From contig NZ_CP061319.1 of assembly GCF_018688455.1 (NCBI RefSeq), positions 1,488,001 to 1,552,000 on the forward strand: DNA of 64,000 nucleotides, in the 5' to 3' direction. Below the pieces are notes generated by a model, which saw nothing but the letters and a program-made list of their open reading frames with translations, had not been told where the DNA came from and ran no database searches. This document shows, one piece after another, positions 1-7,953 of the stretch. The position numbers and the translations under genes were made by a program. This stretch comes from Polynucleobacter sp. AM-7D1 (GTDB lineage: Bacteria > Pseudomonadota > Gammaproteobacteria > Burkholderiales > Burkholderiaceae). Position 1 is the stretch's first letter. Each line of letters opens with the position of its first letter.

Positions 1-2
1 AA

Positions 3-524
3 ACATCTCTCTTCGCGCAAACTGAGTTCGCTAAGGCTATGCAAGATGGTCAACATGTCTTACTTATGCGTCATGCTGATGCGCCGGGGTTTGGTGATCC
101 CCAGGGTTACCAGCTAAGCCAATGTTCTACGCAACGCAATCTGGGTGAGCGTGGCAAGAAGCAGGCTAAAGCTACTGGGGATTGGTTGACCAAACAGGGC
201 ATCACTAAAGCACAGGTCTACAGCAGTCCCTGGTGCCGCTGCTTTGATACTGCAAGCCTACTCAATAAGGGTGAGGTTAAAAAGGAGGCGGCACTCGGGT
301 CCTTCTTTGATGATATGAGCCAAGCTCAAAAGCAGACTGAGGCTTTAATGAAGCTCATTCAGCTGGAGCGCATTCAACATCCAAAAGCACCAATCATCAT
401 GGTCACCCATCATGTCAATATTGAATCCTTCACGGGCCAAGTTCTTAATTCGGGTGACATGATCTTGGTCAAAGTAGATTCTTCAGGCAGAGCACTATCG
501 CATACGCGATATCCAAGCCCATAA
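3..524 (+). CDS. Histidine phosphatase family protein, 5' end cut by window
   Basis: Likely an exported phosphatase of the histidine phosphatase (phosphoglycerate-mutase-like) superfamily; the substrate is unknown. The RHG-type motif LLMRHADAPG near the start supplies the phospho-accepting His, and a later THHVN segment fits the second catalytic His. The first in-frame ATG is at 39, but the frame stays open to the window edge and reads TSLFAQTEFAKA just before it. That resembles the end of a signal peptide, so the true start is probably outside the window. Short for the family, consistent with a minimal domain. The next gene starts 43 bases downstream on the same strand. Confidence 0.75.
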   Translation, partial: TSLFAQTEFAKAMQDGQHVLLMRHADAPGFGDPQGYQLSQCSTQRNLGERGKKQAKATGDWLTKQGITKAQVYSSPWCRCFDTASLLNKGEVKKEAALGSFFDDMSQAQKQTEALMKLIQLERIQHPKAPIIMVTHHVNIESFTGQVLNSGDMILVKVDSSGRALSHTRYPSP

Positions 525-567
525 CCTCTTTTTGTTAACAAACTTCACGCAATCGAAAGCATCCATC

Positions 568-945
568 ATGACTGACTTACCTCTGAATGTTTTAGGGCAA
601 CCACTAGTTGCCTGCTCTTTTGATCCTTTGACAGGGTTTTTTAGAGATGGTTGCTGCAAAACAAATGAACAAGATCTCGGCAGTCATTTGGTCTGTGCAA
701 TTGTCAGCAATGACTTTTTGCAATTTAGTCTTAAGCGCGGTAATGATTTGATCACCCCAAGACCGGAATACCAGTTTCCAGGCTTAATTGCGGGCGATCA
801 GTGGTGTCTTTGCCTGAACCGCTGGATCGAAGCTCTAGAAGCCAACTGTGCGCCGATGATTAAACTGGAAAGTACCCACATCAAAGCTTTGGAGAAAGTC
901 TCTCTAGAAGTGCTAGAGCAATACGCAGCGGTGGAACAGCTATAA
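568..945 (+). CDS. DUF2237 family protein
   Basis: A 125-residue protein matching the DUF2237 family by its ordered motifs NVLGQPL, DPLTGFFRDGCC, GSHLVCA, RGNDL, TPRPEYQFPGL and DQWCLCLNRW. The many conserved Cys and the paired CC suggest metal or redox chemistry, but the function is not established. The frame is open further upstream (TTG at 532), but family members begin just before NVLG, so the ATG at 568 is chosen. It lies between the phosphatase and the convergent cryptochrome gene, whose stop is 7 bases away. Confidence 0.8.
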   Translation: MTDLPLNVLGQPLVACSFDPLTGFFRDGCCKTNEQDLGSHLVCAIVSNDFLQFSLKRGNDLITPRPEYQFPGLIAGDQWCLCLNRWIEALEANCAPMIKLESTHIKALEKVSLEVLEQYAAVEQL

Positions 946-952
946 CACTCTA

Positions 953-2206
953 CTAGGACGATAGCCAAAGCTTGCGGTAGATTTCTTTTGGATCGTGGTC
1001 TTGAGTTTGCTTAGCCACATTGAAGGGTCTACCTCCTCTAGGATCAGTGCCGCGCCCAGCTATATAGAGCCAATTACCTTGATTGCTATAGACGTCATAG
1101 TCGATTAGTTGAGACTCAAACCAAGCAGCACCTGCGCGCCAATCACCCTGCATGTCGTATATCCAGTAGCCAGCCACAATCTGGCGCATCCGATTGGATA
1201 GGTAACCACTCTGATAAAGCTCACGCATGCCAGCATCCACCAACTCAGAACCAGTATTGCCAAAGCGCCATTGCTCAAAACTAGCCTGGGGCGATGGCTT
1301 TACAGCGAGCCCCGTTAAGCCGCTGGCGCGATACAGGTTTTGACCATACTTGAAGTGAATAAAGCGAAAATAATCTCGCCAGAGTAATTCAAACCAAAGC
1401 CAATAAGTGCCATCATTAGCACCATAGCGATTTTCATAATCACTTAATTGCGCCGCTATCTCACGTGCCGAAATGCAACCCAGGGCAAGCCATGCTGAAA
1501 ACTTACTGGAGTAATCCATACCAATCAGTTGATTGCGGGTCTCTTTATAACTATCTGGCAAACGCCGCTCTAAGTATTGCTTCAGATGGGTCTGTGCATG
1601 ACTAGCTCCTCCCACAAAATATGGGTGTGCAACTGCTTGAGTTCTAGAGGGTGATATTGGGTGCTGAGGTAAAAGCCTTGGTAGTAAAGGAATCTTCTTG
1701 GGCGCATTGATGGGCTGTGCAAACTTGAGCTGTGCTCGCTCGACCTCGCGTCTAAATATCGTAAATACATCGGGCATGTTTTCTAATGCAAATGGCAAGG
1801 CTTGCGGCTCCAACATACTTGATTGCCAGAACTCCTTAACCTCAACTGCCTGCTCTTGCAAAATTCGTACTTGCTCTATTTCCTCGGGCGCTGCAATTTG
1901 CTCGCAATAAATTGCTGTTGCAGCAGTATCCTGAACTAGCTGCAACAATACCTCTGTCGACTTGCCAGCCAACTCGAATAGATCTGATCCCTGAGCTTGT
2001 AGCTGCGCCCTTAAGTCATCCAATGAGGCTCGCAAGAAGGCTTTTCGATGCAGTCCTTGCCTCTCAAAACCATAAACCATGTCTTGCTCTTTTGAATCAT
2101 GGATGTACACCGGCAAAAGATAATCTGCATTTGAGCAAGCTTGCGCAAATGCTGGGTTATCCGCCAATCGCAAGTCATTTCGAAACCAGTAAATCAAGGT
2201 GCGCAT
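953..2206 (-). CDS. Cryptochrome/photolyase, DASH type
   Basis: A 417-residue flavoprotein of the photolyase/cryptochrome family. DASH members repair cyclobutane pyrimidine dimers mainly in single-stranded DNA, or sense blue light. The N-terminal alpha/beta antenna domain starts with YWFRNDLRLADNPAF. The C-terminal FAD domain holds NRMRQIVAGYWIYDMQGDW and the DASH-style run NWLYIAGRGTDPRGG followed by FN. Length is somewhat short but full-domain. The gene starts 3 bases after the stop of the small DUF2256 gene, so the two are almost certainly co-transcribed. Confidence in family is high; DASH versus another subgroup is less certain. Confidence 0.88.
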   Translation of the reverse strand: MRTLIYWFRNDLRLADNPAFAQACSNADYLLPVYIHDSKEQDMVYGFERQGLHRKAFLRASLDDLRAQLQAQGSDLFELAGKSTEVLLQLVQDTAATAIYCEQIAAPEEIEQVRILQEQAVEVKEFWQSSMLEPQALPFALENMPDVFTIFRREVERAQLKFAQPINAPKKIPLLPRLLPQHPISPSRTQAVAHPYFVGGASHAQTHLKQYLERRLPDSYKETRNQLIGMDYSSKFSAWLALGCISAREIAAQLSDYENRYGANDGTYWLWFELLWRDYFRFIHFKYGQNLYRASGLTGLAVKPSPQASFEQWRFGNTGSELVDAGMRELYQSGYLSNRMRQIVAGYWIYDMQGDWRAGAAWFESQLIDYDVYSNQGNWLYIAGRGTDPRGGRPFNVAKQTQDHDPKEIYRKLWLSS

Positions 2207-2209
2207 CGA

Positions 2210-2389
2210 TTACACCTCCGCCTTACTGCTGGACTTTTTGGAGCGACAGGCATCAGAGCAATATTTGACCTCATCCCAATTTTTAGCCCACGACTTACGC
2301 CACGTCATCTCCTTACCGCAGACCAGACAGGTCTTACTGGGCAAAAATGATTTATTCCCCTTAAATCCTGCTTTTTCAGATCGAGCCAT
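2210..2389 (-). CDS. DUF2256 small zinc-ribbon-like protein
   Basis: A 59-residue gene that is easily missed because of its size. It reads MARSEKAGFKGNKSF at the start, has Cys at 21, 24, 44 and 48 (CLVC and CSDAC) and a WRKSW/NWDEV centre. This matches DUF2256, whose members are known to sit beside photolyase/cryptochrome genes. The two CxxC-type pairs predict one bound zinc. The stop lies 3 bases before the cryptochrome start, indicating translational coupling. The role is unknown; a partner of the flavoprotein is inference. Confidence 0.85.
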   Translation of the reverse strand: MARSEKAGFKGNKSFLPSKTCLVCGKEMTWRKSWAKNWDEVKYCSDACRSKKSSSKAEV

Positions 2390-2406
2390 ACCTACCTATA
2401 GAAAAA

Positions 2407-2421
2407 CGAATAGACTATTCG
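2407..2421. promoter_or_regulatory. Candidate operator between divergent genes
   Basis: Perfect inverted repeat CGAATAG-A-CTATTCG between the DUF2256/cryptochrome operon (start 2389, leftward) and the deacetylase-like gene (start 2456, rightward). Position and symmetry fit a site for a dimeric regulator. No regulator gene is adjacent. Confidence 0.4.
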
Positions 2422-2455
2422 ACACACGTAAAAGTCAAATGAAAACAAGATTGCT

Positions 2456-3352
2456 TTGAAAGCTTTTTATACCGACCACTATGTTTTACCACTTCCACCG
2501 GGACACCGCTTTCCGATGGAAAAGTACAGCCAGTTGCGCGACCTCGTTACACAACTAGAGGGCATAGAGCTCGTAGAGGCACCCGCCGTTACCGATACAC
2601 AAATTCTGTATGCGCACGACCCTAGCTATCTCATGAAAGTCATTGCGGGGGATTTAAGCACAAAGGAGCAACAGGAGATTGGCTTTCCTTGGAGCGAAAA
2701 AATGGTGGAGCGATCACGCCGTTCTGCTGGTGCTACTGTGGCAGCCGCAAAGGCGGCACTAGATGAAGGTTTAGCAGTAAATCTAGCGGGTGGAACGCAC
2801 CACGCCTATCGGAATATGGGCAGTGGATTTTGCGTTTTTAATGACTCCGCGATTGCAGCGAGAGCCTTACAAAAAGAAGTGAACTCAACACTTAAAGTAG
2901 CCATCGTAGATTTAGACGTTCACCAAGGAAACGGCACGGCATCCATTCTTCAACATGACAAATCCATTTTTACGCTATCAATTCATGGTGAAAATAATTT
3001 CCCATTCACTAAAGAGCAGAGTGATTTAGATATTGGCCTGCCCAATGGATGTAAAGATGAGGATTACCTCAAAGCTTTGGATCAGGGATTAGAGATGCTA
3101 GATACATTTATACCTGACTTCATTATTTATCTAGCTGGTGCAGATCCCCACGAAGGCGATAGACTGGGAAAGTTAGACATCAGTAAAGTGGGCATGCGCC
3201 AAAGAGATGAGCGTGTCTTTAAATATGGTGCAGACCGCCAGATCCCAATTGCCTTCTCAATGGCAGGTGGCTATGGAAAAGAGATTTGCACTACCGTAGA
3301 CATTCATTTCCAGACCATTCAAACCGCACTTCAATTTACTACTGCTTCTTAG
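2456..3352 (+). CDS. Histone deacetylase superfamily (acetylpolyamine/AcuC-type) hydrolase
   Basis: A 298-residue zinc-dependent deacetylase-like enzyme. Visible active-site elements are GGTHHAY (His115-His116), DLDVHQGNGT with zinc ligands near Asp154/His156, and GADPHEGD with Asp230; the C-terminal AGGYG carries the catalytic Tyr region. Bacterial members act on acetylated proteins, polyamines or other N-acyl groups; the substrate is not readable here. The start is a TTG at 2456 giving the family-typical MKAFYTDHY. The last 14 bases overlap the convergent SYLF lipoprotein gene. Confidence 0.85.
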   Translation: MKAFYTDHYVLPLPPGHRFPMEKYSQLRDLVTQLEGIELVEAPAVTDTQILYAHDPSYLMKVIAGDLSTKEQQEIGFPWSEKMVERSRRSAGATVAAAKAALDEGLAVNLAGGTHHAYRNMGSGFCVFNDSAIAARALQKEVNSTLKVAIVDLDVHQGNGTASILQHDKSIFTLSIHGENNFPFTKEQSDLDIGLPNGCKDEDYLKALDQGLEMLDTFIPDFIIYLAGADPHEGDRLGKLDISKVGMRQRDERVFKYGADRQIPIAFSMAGGYGKEICTTVDIHFQTIQTALQFTTAS

Positions 3353-3971
3353 GTAAATTATTAATAGTCTTGACATCATTAAGCTGTTGATCAACAAGAT
3401 ACAGTGTTCCGCCATAGTTGGCTTGCAAGTCGTAGCCTTTAAGTCCAACCGTATAAATTGTGATGTAAGGATTAAATGAGCGGATAGTACCGCCAGATCC
3501 AGCAGAAAAGTTTGCATCCACATCCATGCCGCCACGCTGTCCATCAATTGAGGTCAACAAAAACTGATTGATTGCATCCGTATTCTTAAAAAGAATAATC
3601 TGGTACTGATCTTGATATCCTGCGCCAATCCCTTCGCCGGTTTTCATGGCTTGCATAAAGATAGGCTCTGAACGACGCTTATCAAATAAAACGCCCTCAC
3701 CCCTAGCGACCACCAATAACACCACATTGACATTGGTAGTGTTAAAGACTGCGTATCCCGGAGAGGTCTCTATATCCTTCCTGATTGCGGGATTTTGCTT
3801 AATGAGAGCAGCCAAACCCACCTTAGACATTGCAAGCGTCGCCTCTCTTTTCTGCACAATCTCTTGAGCAGTTAAAGGCTTTCCATCCGCACCTGTCGAC
3901 TGACAGCCAGATAGCATCACTAAGCTAAACACCATGCATAAGACTGGGAATATTGATGAAGGTTGGGTCAT
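3339..3971 (-). CDS. SYLF-domain (YSC84-like) lipoprotein
   Basis: A 210-residue predicted lipoprotein: hydrophobic N-terminus ending in the lipobox LSGC with Cys23, then a SYLF-type lipid-binding domain (PGYAVFNTTNVNVVLLVVARG, GIGAGYQDQYQIILF, GLKGYDLQANYGG). The family binds phosphoinositides in eukaryotes; bacterial members are envelope proteins of unclear role. Converges with the deacetylase-like gene, overlapping by 14 bases. Confidence 0.8.
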   Translation of the reverse strand: MTQPSSIFPVLCMVFSLVMLSGCQSTGADGKPLTAQEIVQKREATLAMSKVGLAALIKQNPAIRKDIETSPGYAVFNTTNVNVVLLVVARGEGVLFDKRRSEPIFMQAMKTGEGIGAGYQDQYQIILFKNTDAINQFLLTSIDGQRGGMDVDANFSAGSGGTIRSFNPYITIYTVGLKGYDLQANYGGTLYLVDQQLNDVKTINNLPKKQ

Positions 3972-4081
3972 AGCAGCCTAAGAAAGGTTCGGTATTGAAA
4001 AATAAGGTCTGAAAGACACATCTTATAGGTTTAGATCAGTTTTATAAAAGATCTAGAAATGCACATTAGAATCCTCGAATT

Positions 4082-4966
4082 ATGTTTAGGATTAAAAATC
4101 TCTTCCTGCTAATGGCTTTTGGGCCAGGCTTAGTATGGGCGATTGATTTACAGCCTAACGATATTGTTGCCCCTCTCCCTAATAAGAACTACATCACGGT
4201 CAGTTATCTTAATACCGAGAACAATACGCTTTATAAAAATGGTGCCGCGGAAGCGGGTAGTCCAGTCATTGATACCCAAAGCGCGATTTTTCGTGGCACT
4301 AGAACCTATGACATGGGTAACCTTCCCGCAGCAAGTTTTATTCAACTTCCATATGGAAGCATTAACCCAAAGGGTTCACTAGCCAACCAAGCAAGCGATA
4401 CGGGTGTTGGTGATCTCACGTTTGCCACTGCTATTTGGCCGTACTCCAATAGGTCAACTCGAACGTATTTTGGATTGGCAGCCTATCTCATTAGCCCGAC
4501 TGGGAGTTACTCTAGTCAAAGGTCTTTTAATGTAGGCGAGAATCGATTTAGGACTGATTTACAGATGGGCTTTCAGACACCGATCACCTCCAATGTAGAT
4601 GGCATGATTGCAGTCGACACAATGTGGTTCGGTGGCAATAGTCAGTGCGGCTTAGCATGCACGAGAAGCCTAACTACCACTGCTTCATTAAACCAAAAGC
4701 CACTCACCACTACTCAGCTGGGGCCCATTTATCGCATTAACCAAATCTTTACCGTAGCAGCCTCTTACTTTTATGTTGCTGGTGGTGCAACCTCAATTAA
4801 TAACAGCTATCAAAATAATGTGGTGAATACCCAAAGATTTTTGCTAAGCGGTCAGGCGCACACGCCTATTGGCAGATTCTCCCTGCAATACGGCAGAGAT
4901 ATGGAAATCAAAAATGGGTTTGTACAAACTCGAGTGCTTGCAGTAAGACTTGCGAAAGAGTTTTAA
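4082..4966 (+). CDS. Outer-membrane channel-like protein (Phenol_MetA_deg/transporter type)
   Basis: A 294-residue exported beta-barrel protein. It starts with a signal peptide (cleavage likely near VWA-ID), has alternating beta-strand patterning, and ends in Phe (LAKEF), the C-terminal signature for barrel assembly. The pattern GDLTFATAIWPY and a motif such as GLAAYLISPTGSY fit the 'MetA-pathway of phenol degradation' family of putative outer-membrane proteins, whose cargo is unknown. It stands alone, converging with the K+ channel gene two bases later. Confidence 0.65.
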   Translation: MFRIKNLFLLMAFGPGLVWAIDLQPNDIVAPLPNKNYITVSYLNTENNTLYKNGAAEAGSPVIDTQSAIFRGTRTYDMGNLPAASFIQLPYGSINPKGSLANQASDTGVGDLTFATAIWPYSNRSTRTYFGLAAYLISPTGSYSSQRSFNVGENRFRTDLQMGFQTPITSNVDGMIAVDTMWFGGNSQCGLACTRSLTTTASLNQKPLTTTQLGPIYRINQIFTVAASYFYVAGGATSINNSYQNNVVNTQRFLLSGQAHTPIGRFSLQYGRDMEIKNGFVQTRVLAVRLAKEF

Positions 4967-4968
4967 CG

Positions 4969-5796
4969 CTATCTTGCTGGCGGTAATGGGGAGCCACAAG
5001 AAGAGCAATAATGATCCTCACGGCCATATCCATCGCGCATACAAACCAAACAGGCGCGATCTCTATTTCCTCGATGCGGCCTTTTTGTATAAGACATTTC
5101 TGCTGTAACAATTCCGGTTGGCACTGCTAGGGTTCCCCAGCCCATTAGCATCATGAGCGAGGCAATCAACTTGCCTAAATCCGTTTGCGGGGTGATATCT
5201 CCAAAACCTACCGTGGTCATTGTTGTGATCGCCCAATAGATCGAAACTGGGATGCTCGTAAAGCCGTGGACTGGCCCCTCAACCACATACATCAATGTGC
5301 CCATGACCATCACCACCATGAGAACAACAGACAGAAAGACCAAAATTTTTCTTCTGCTAGCTGCCATTGCATCAGCTAGATGCTGATATTCAGACATGTA
5401 TTGAGTCAGCTTAAAGATTCGGAAGACCCTAATGAGGCGCAAAATTCTGACATCAATTAAGGCATGCAACTCTGGGAAGATTAAAGCCAAATAGGTTGGC
5501 ACAACGGCAAGAAGATCGATGATGCCAAAAAAACTGGTGATGTATTTAATACGATTCGGGGCGCAGTAGATTCTGACAAGATATTCCACTGTAAAAAGAC
5601 CAGTAAACACCCACTCAAAAAAGGAGAGTTCGGTATGGAAGTTTTTCGATACCGACTCAATGCTATCCAATACAACCACTAGCAGGGAAAGTAATATGGC
5701 GAAAATTAATACCTGATCAAATCGAAGCCCCAAAGGAGTATTCGACTCAAAGACAATCTTTCTCAGCTTTTCTTTGAAGGATATCTGTCTAGGCAT
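4969..5796 (-). CDS. Voltage-gated-type K+ channel with C-terminal zinc ribbon
   Basis: A 275-residue inner-membrane ion channel of the six-helix superfamily. S1-S4 span about residues 28-130, S4 is arginine-rich (RILRLIRVFRIFK, 117-129), and the pore carries the selectivity filter TVGFGD at 195-200. After S6 the short cytosolic tail has CLVC (249-252) and CSSC (264-267), predicting a small zinc ribbon. The gene follows a two-helix channel gene by 6 bases in the same direction, so both are probably in one operon. Confidence 0.85.
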   Translation of the reverse strand: MPRQISFKEKLRKIVFESNTPLGLRFDQVLIFAILLSLLVVVLDSIESVSKNFHTELSFFEWVFTGLFTVEYLVRIYCAPNRIKYITSFFGIIDLLAVVPTYLALIFPELHALIDVRILRLIRVFRIFKLTQYMSEYQHLADAMAASRRKILVFLSVVLMVVMVMGTLMYVVEGPVHGFTSIPVSIYWAITTMTTVGFGDITPQTDLGKLIASLMMLMGWGTLAVPTGIVTAEMSYTKRPHRGNRDRACLVCMRDGYGREDHYCSSCGSPLPPAR

Positions 5797-5802
5797 TTTT
5801 GT

Positions 5803-6279
5803 CTATTCCACCCTATTTGTTTTATATACAGTCCAATACTTTTGCATCTCAATAAAGAGAAATGAAGCGGACCAGGTAATCAGGGTGAAGCCTGTTAGCG
5901 CCTCTACTCCGGTCAAATAACGTAAGTAGCCTTGTGCCACGATCTCACCATAGCCCAATGTCGTAAAGGTAACAAAGGACAGGTAGGCACAATCTAACAA
6001 GATCCCATGGCCGGAAAGCTCGCCAACAAGTCCACCCATGACGGGGAACTGCAAGGTAAAGAAATAGCCAAAAGCAAACAGCCAAATCTCCACTATATGT
6101 GCCATGAAGATAGCGCCAACGCCTATTAAGACCCGAAAACGCGGCGCAATATGGGCAATCTTGGGAAGCAGCTTATCAAGCTGAAAAAGGGCCTCGTAAT
6201 GCAAGAGGATCGCAATAAGTGCCAGAGATCCATTAATGATGAAGGCAGTGATGAGCAACATCGTTAAATTATCCCCCAT
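5803..6279 (-). CDS. Two-helix K+ channel-like membrane protein
   Basis: A 158-residue membrane protein with an N-terminal hydrophobic helix, a second helix near 48-78, and a pore loop with TLGYGE at 107-112, a variant of the K+ selectivity filter (TVGYGD). This fits the Ion_trans_2 family. It lies 20 bases after the translational-machinery-like gene and 6 bases before the six-helix channel gene, suggesting co-expression of two channel-like proteins. The Glu ending the filter is unusual and could change conductance. Confidence 0.75.
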   Translation of the reverse strand: MGDNLTMLLITAFIINGSLALIAILLHYEALFQLDKLLPKIAHIAPRFRVLIGVGAIFMAHIVEIWLFAFGYFFTLQFPVMGGLVGELSGHGILLDCAYLSFVTFTTLGYGEIVAQGYLRYLTGVEALTGFTLITWSASFLFIEMQKYWTVYKTNRVE

Positions 6280-6298
6280 TTTCAGGGGGATAAAAACA

Positions 6299-6703
6299 TC
6301 AACCAGTAATAACGGTATCGCCTTTTAGAGCATCTACTTTAGCAAAGTACTTTTTAGCGTAAGCCAATAATTGCCCATCAGTAGGATGGTCTACGGTTTC
6401 AATGCCAACTACCTTTTCGGCAATGGTGTGATCGTGCTTAGTAGCATGCTTCATCAAATCCAATTTTGCAGAGCCAGGGCCCACAATCAAAATCTCTTTA
6501 GATTCCATGACCGCTTGGATTACTTCATGTAAGTAATGCTGATCCGGTTCAGCACGTGCGCCACTGACAGAGCCACTTTTGTGATGAACGTTCTTATGAG
6601 TAGATCTAGTTTTAATGACCTCACTCTCACTCGCAGTGGGGTTGAAATAAATAACGTGCGCTTCTTGATGATCGATCCAAATTACTGAGTGATTAAATGA
6701 CAT
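6299..6703 (-). CDS. Small 'translational machinery protein'-type (eRF1-fold-like) protein
   Basis: A 134-residue soluble protein starting MSFNHSVIWIDHQEAHVIYF, with His-rich centre (STHKNVHHKSGS) and a Rossmann-like ILIVGPGSAKLDLMKHATKHD segment. Short proteins of this shape in Burkholderiales and Pseudomonas are usually named translational machinery protein and resemble part of the eRF1/host-attachment fold. The name is from memory of family style, and the function is unproven. It is the second gene of the leftward set behind the FNR-type box, 55 bases after the DUF1488-like gene. Confidence 0.6.
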   Translation of the reverse strand: MSFNHSVIWIDHQEAHVIYFNPTASESEVIKTRSTHKNVHHKSGSVSGARAEPDQHYLHEVIQAVMESKEILIVGPGSAKLDLMKHATKHDHTIAEKVVGIETVDHPTDGQLLAYAKKYFAKVDALKGDTVITG

Positions 6704-6758
6704 ACTTTCTCTTTCTAATTAAAACAACAAAATATTAAATGCAGTAGATCAGGAATAC

Positions 6759-7025
6759 TTAATCTAGAATTAAGTCATGACTAAACACATGTACTGCACC
6801 ATCTACAGCGTGACCAGCTAGAATTTTATTTTCCGCAATCGATAAGAGCTTTAGCTGATGATTCTGGAATAAACGCAAAGAATCCTTTTCTACTCCATCT
6901 ACATCCAAATCTTGCAGCGCTTCAAAGCTAAAAACACATTGCATTGGCTTAGCGTCAAGCAATGCTGGAAATGCCACATTGCCATTCTCTAATAGGCTGG
7001 CAGGGCCAATAAACTCAAGCTTCAT
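6759..7025 (-). CDS. Small DUF1488-like protein
   Basis: An 88-residue protein beginning MKLEFIGPASLLENGNVAF. The pattern (short beta-rich start, then CVFSFEALQDL) resembles DUF1488, a family of uncharacterised small proteins, but the match is weak. A GTG start at 7037 is possible; the ATG at 7025 is preferred because a GTGAG purine run lies about 7 bases before it. It is the promoter-proximal gene of the leftward set, with a perfect FNR-type box about 70 bases upstream. Confidence 0.5.
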   Translation of the reverse strand: MKLEFIGPASLLENGNVAFPALLDAKPMQCVFSFEALQDLDVDGVEKDSLRLFQNHQLKLLSIAENKILAGHAVDGAVHVFSHDLILD

Positions 7026-7067
7026 TATAAGACTCACTTTATTTAGATATATACAAATCGCTTTCTT

Positions 7068-7108
7068 ATTGTGGTCTTATTTAGTGCGGAAGTGTTGATA
7101 TATATCAA
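7068..7108 (-). promoter_or_regulatory. FNR/ANR-type box with class II promoter geometry
   Basis: TTGATATATATCAA at 7095-7108 matches the FNR consensus TTGAT-N4-ATCAA in every fixed base. On the leftward strand a -10-like CACAAT sits at 7073-7068, which would put transcription start near 7061 and the box centre close to -41. This is the spacing of a class II FNR-activated promoter. Whether an FNR-family regulator is encoded elsewhere in this genome cannot be seen here. Confidence 0.6.
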
Positions 7109-7112
7109 AGAT

Positions 7113-7280
7113 CTATCTATTGCACTCAGAAAGGGTCAAATTTTTTTGTAATAGAAAATTCTGCGCCGTTCTAGGAAGATGAATTTCATGGGATTTACTG
7201 AGCTGGGCAGATTGGCGCAATAAATCCTCGGACGATTTCTGTAATGAATCCCCTTTACAGACAAAGAGAATTTGATTCAT
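7113..7280 (-). CDS. Small hypothetical protein
   Basis: A 55-residue frame starting MNQILFVCKGDSLQ. I do not recognise it. It is supported by a clean GGAGGA ribosome binding site about 8 bases before the ATG at 7280; the frame itself stays open to 7310. No membrane segment is evident, and there is one internal Cys plus one near the C-terminus. It ends only a few bases before the FNR-type box, so it belongs to a separate transcription unit from the genes to its left. Confidence 0.4.
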   Translation of the reverse strand: MNQILFVCKGDSLQKSSEDLLRQSAQLSKSHEIHLPRTAQNFLLQKNLTLSECNR

Positions 7281-7560
7281 TCGATCATCCTCCATAACTG
7301 CGATCACCACATAAATCCGTGAAGTAAATTGCCTGCTATATCTTTAGCGTAAATTTGCTTTAATCAAGCTGATAATGTCGTCATAGTAATGACGAAGCTT
7401 TTGCCAAAGCATTTGGACTAATCTCAATAGACTCATGCCCTCATACTAATCGGCATTGGCAAAGTCGCTCAGTCTGCGGCTAAACCCCCTCACTTTAAAG
7501 CCCAGCAAAAATAGATAACTTAAGCTACATTGCCTAGAGAATCCATCCAGAAAGCCCTGT

Positions 7561-7953
7561 ATGCCATCAAAAGCATTTGTAGAAATAAAGGATCTAGTGC
7601 TAAATACCCAGATAGGGACTTATGCTACTGGAGCGGTAGTTCCAGATCGGCACCTATTGGATCTCATCCTGGCAATTGATCCTCAGCTTGTCATGATAGC
7701 TAATGATGTCATGACAAGCGTCTTTGACTATGATCCACTTGTTTTACAAATAGACCAGCTTGCACAGGACGGTCATTACGAAACCCAAGAACGCTTAATG
7801 ACTAGAATTGTCGAGGCTTGTGCAAAATATCCGCAAATTCAGTCCGTGACGATGACTCTACGCAAGACTCCTGTTAGGCAAGGCTCAGGCGTCCTTGGGA
7901 TACGCCTAGAAGTTGATACTCAAACCCTTGATCAAATGAGATCAAAAATCTAG
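7561..7953 (+). CDS. Dihydroneopterin aldolase-family (FolB-like) protein
   Basis: A 130-residue member of the FolB/tunnelling-fold family, which converts 7,8-dihydroneopterin in folate synthesis. Matching features are VEIKDLVLNTQIGTYATG at the start, FDYDPLVLQIDQLAQDGHYETQERLM in the middle, and LRKTPVRQGS near the C-terminus where the catalytic Lys lies in FolB. The N-terminal active-site region differs from classic FolB (GTYATGAVVPDRH), so it may be a divergent paralogue rather than the housekeeping enzyme. The last 4 bases overlap the convergent glycosyltransferase gene. Confidence 0.7.
   Translation: MPSKAFVEIKDLVLNTQIGTYATGAVVPDRHLLDLILAIDPQLVMIANDVMTSVFDYDPLVLQIDQLAQDGHYETQERLMTRIVEACAKYPQIQSVTMTLRKTPVRQGSGVLGIRLEVDTQTLDQMRSKI

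Noticed and set aside
2199..2459. Rightward frame across the cryptochrome start
   Set aside because: It is the reverse of the well-supported DUF2256 gene, which has conserved Cys pairs.
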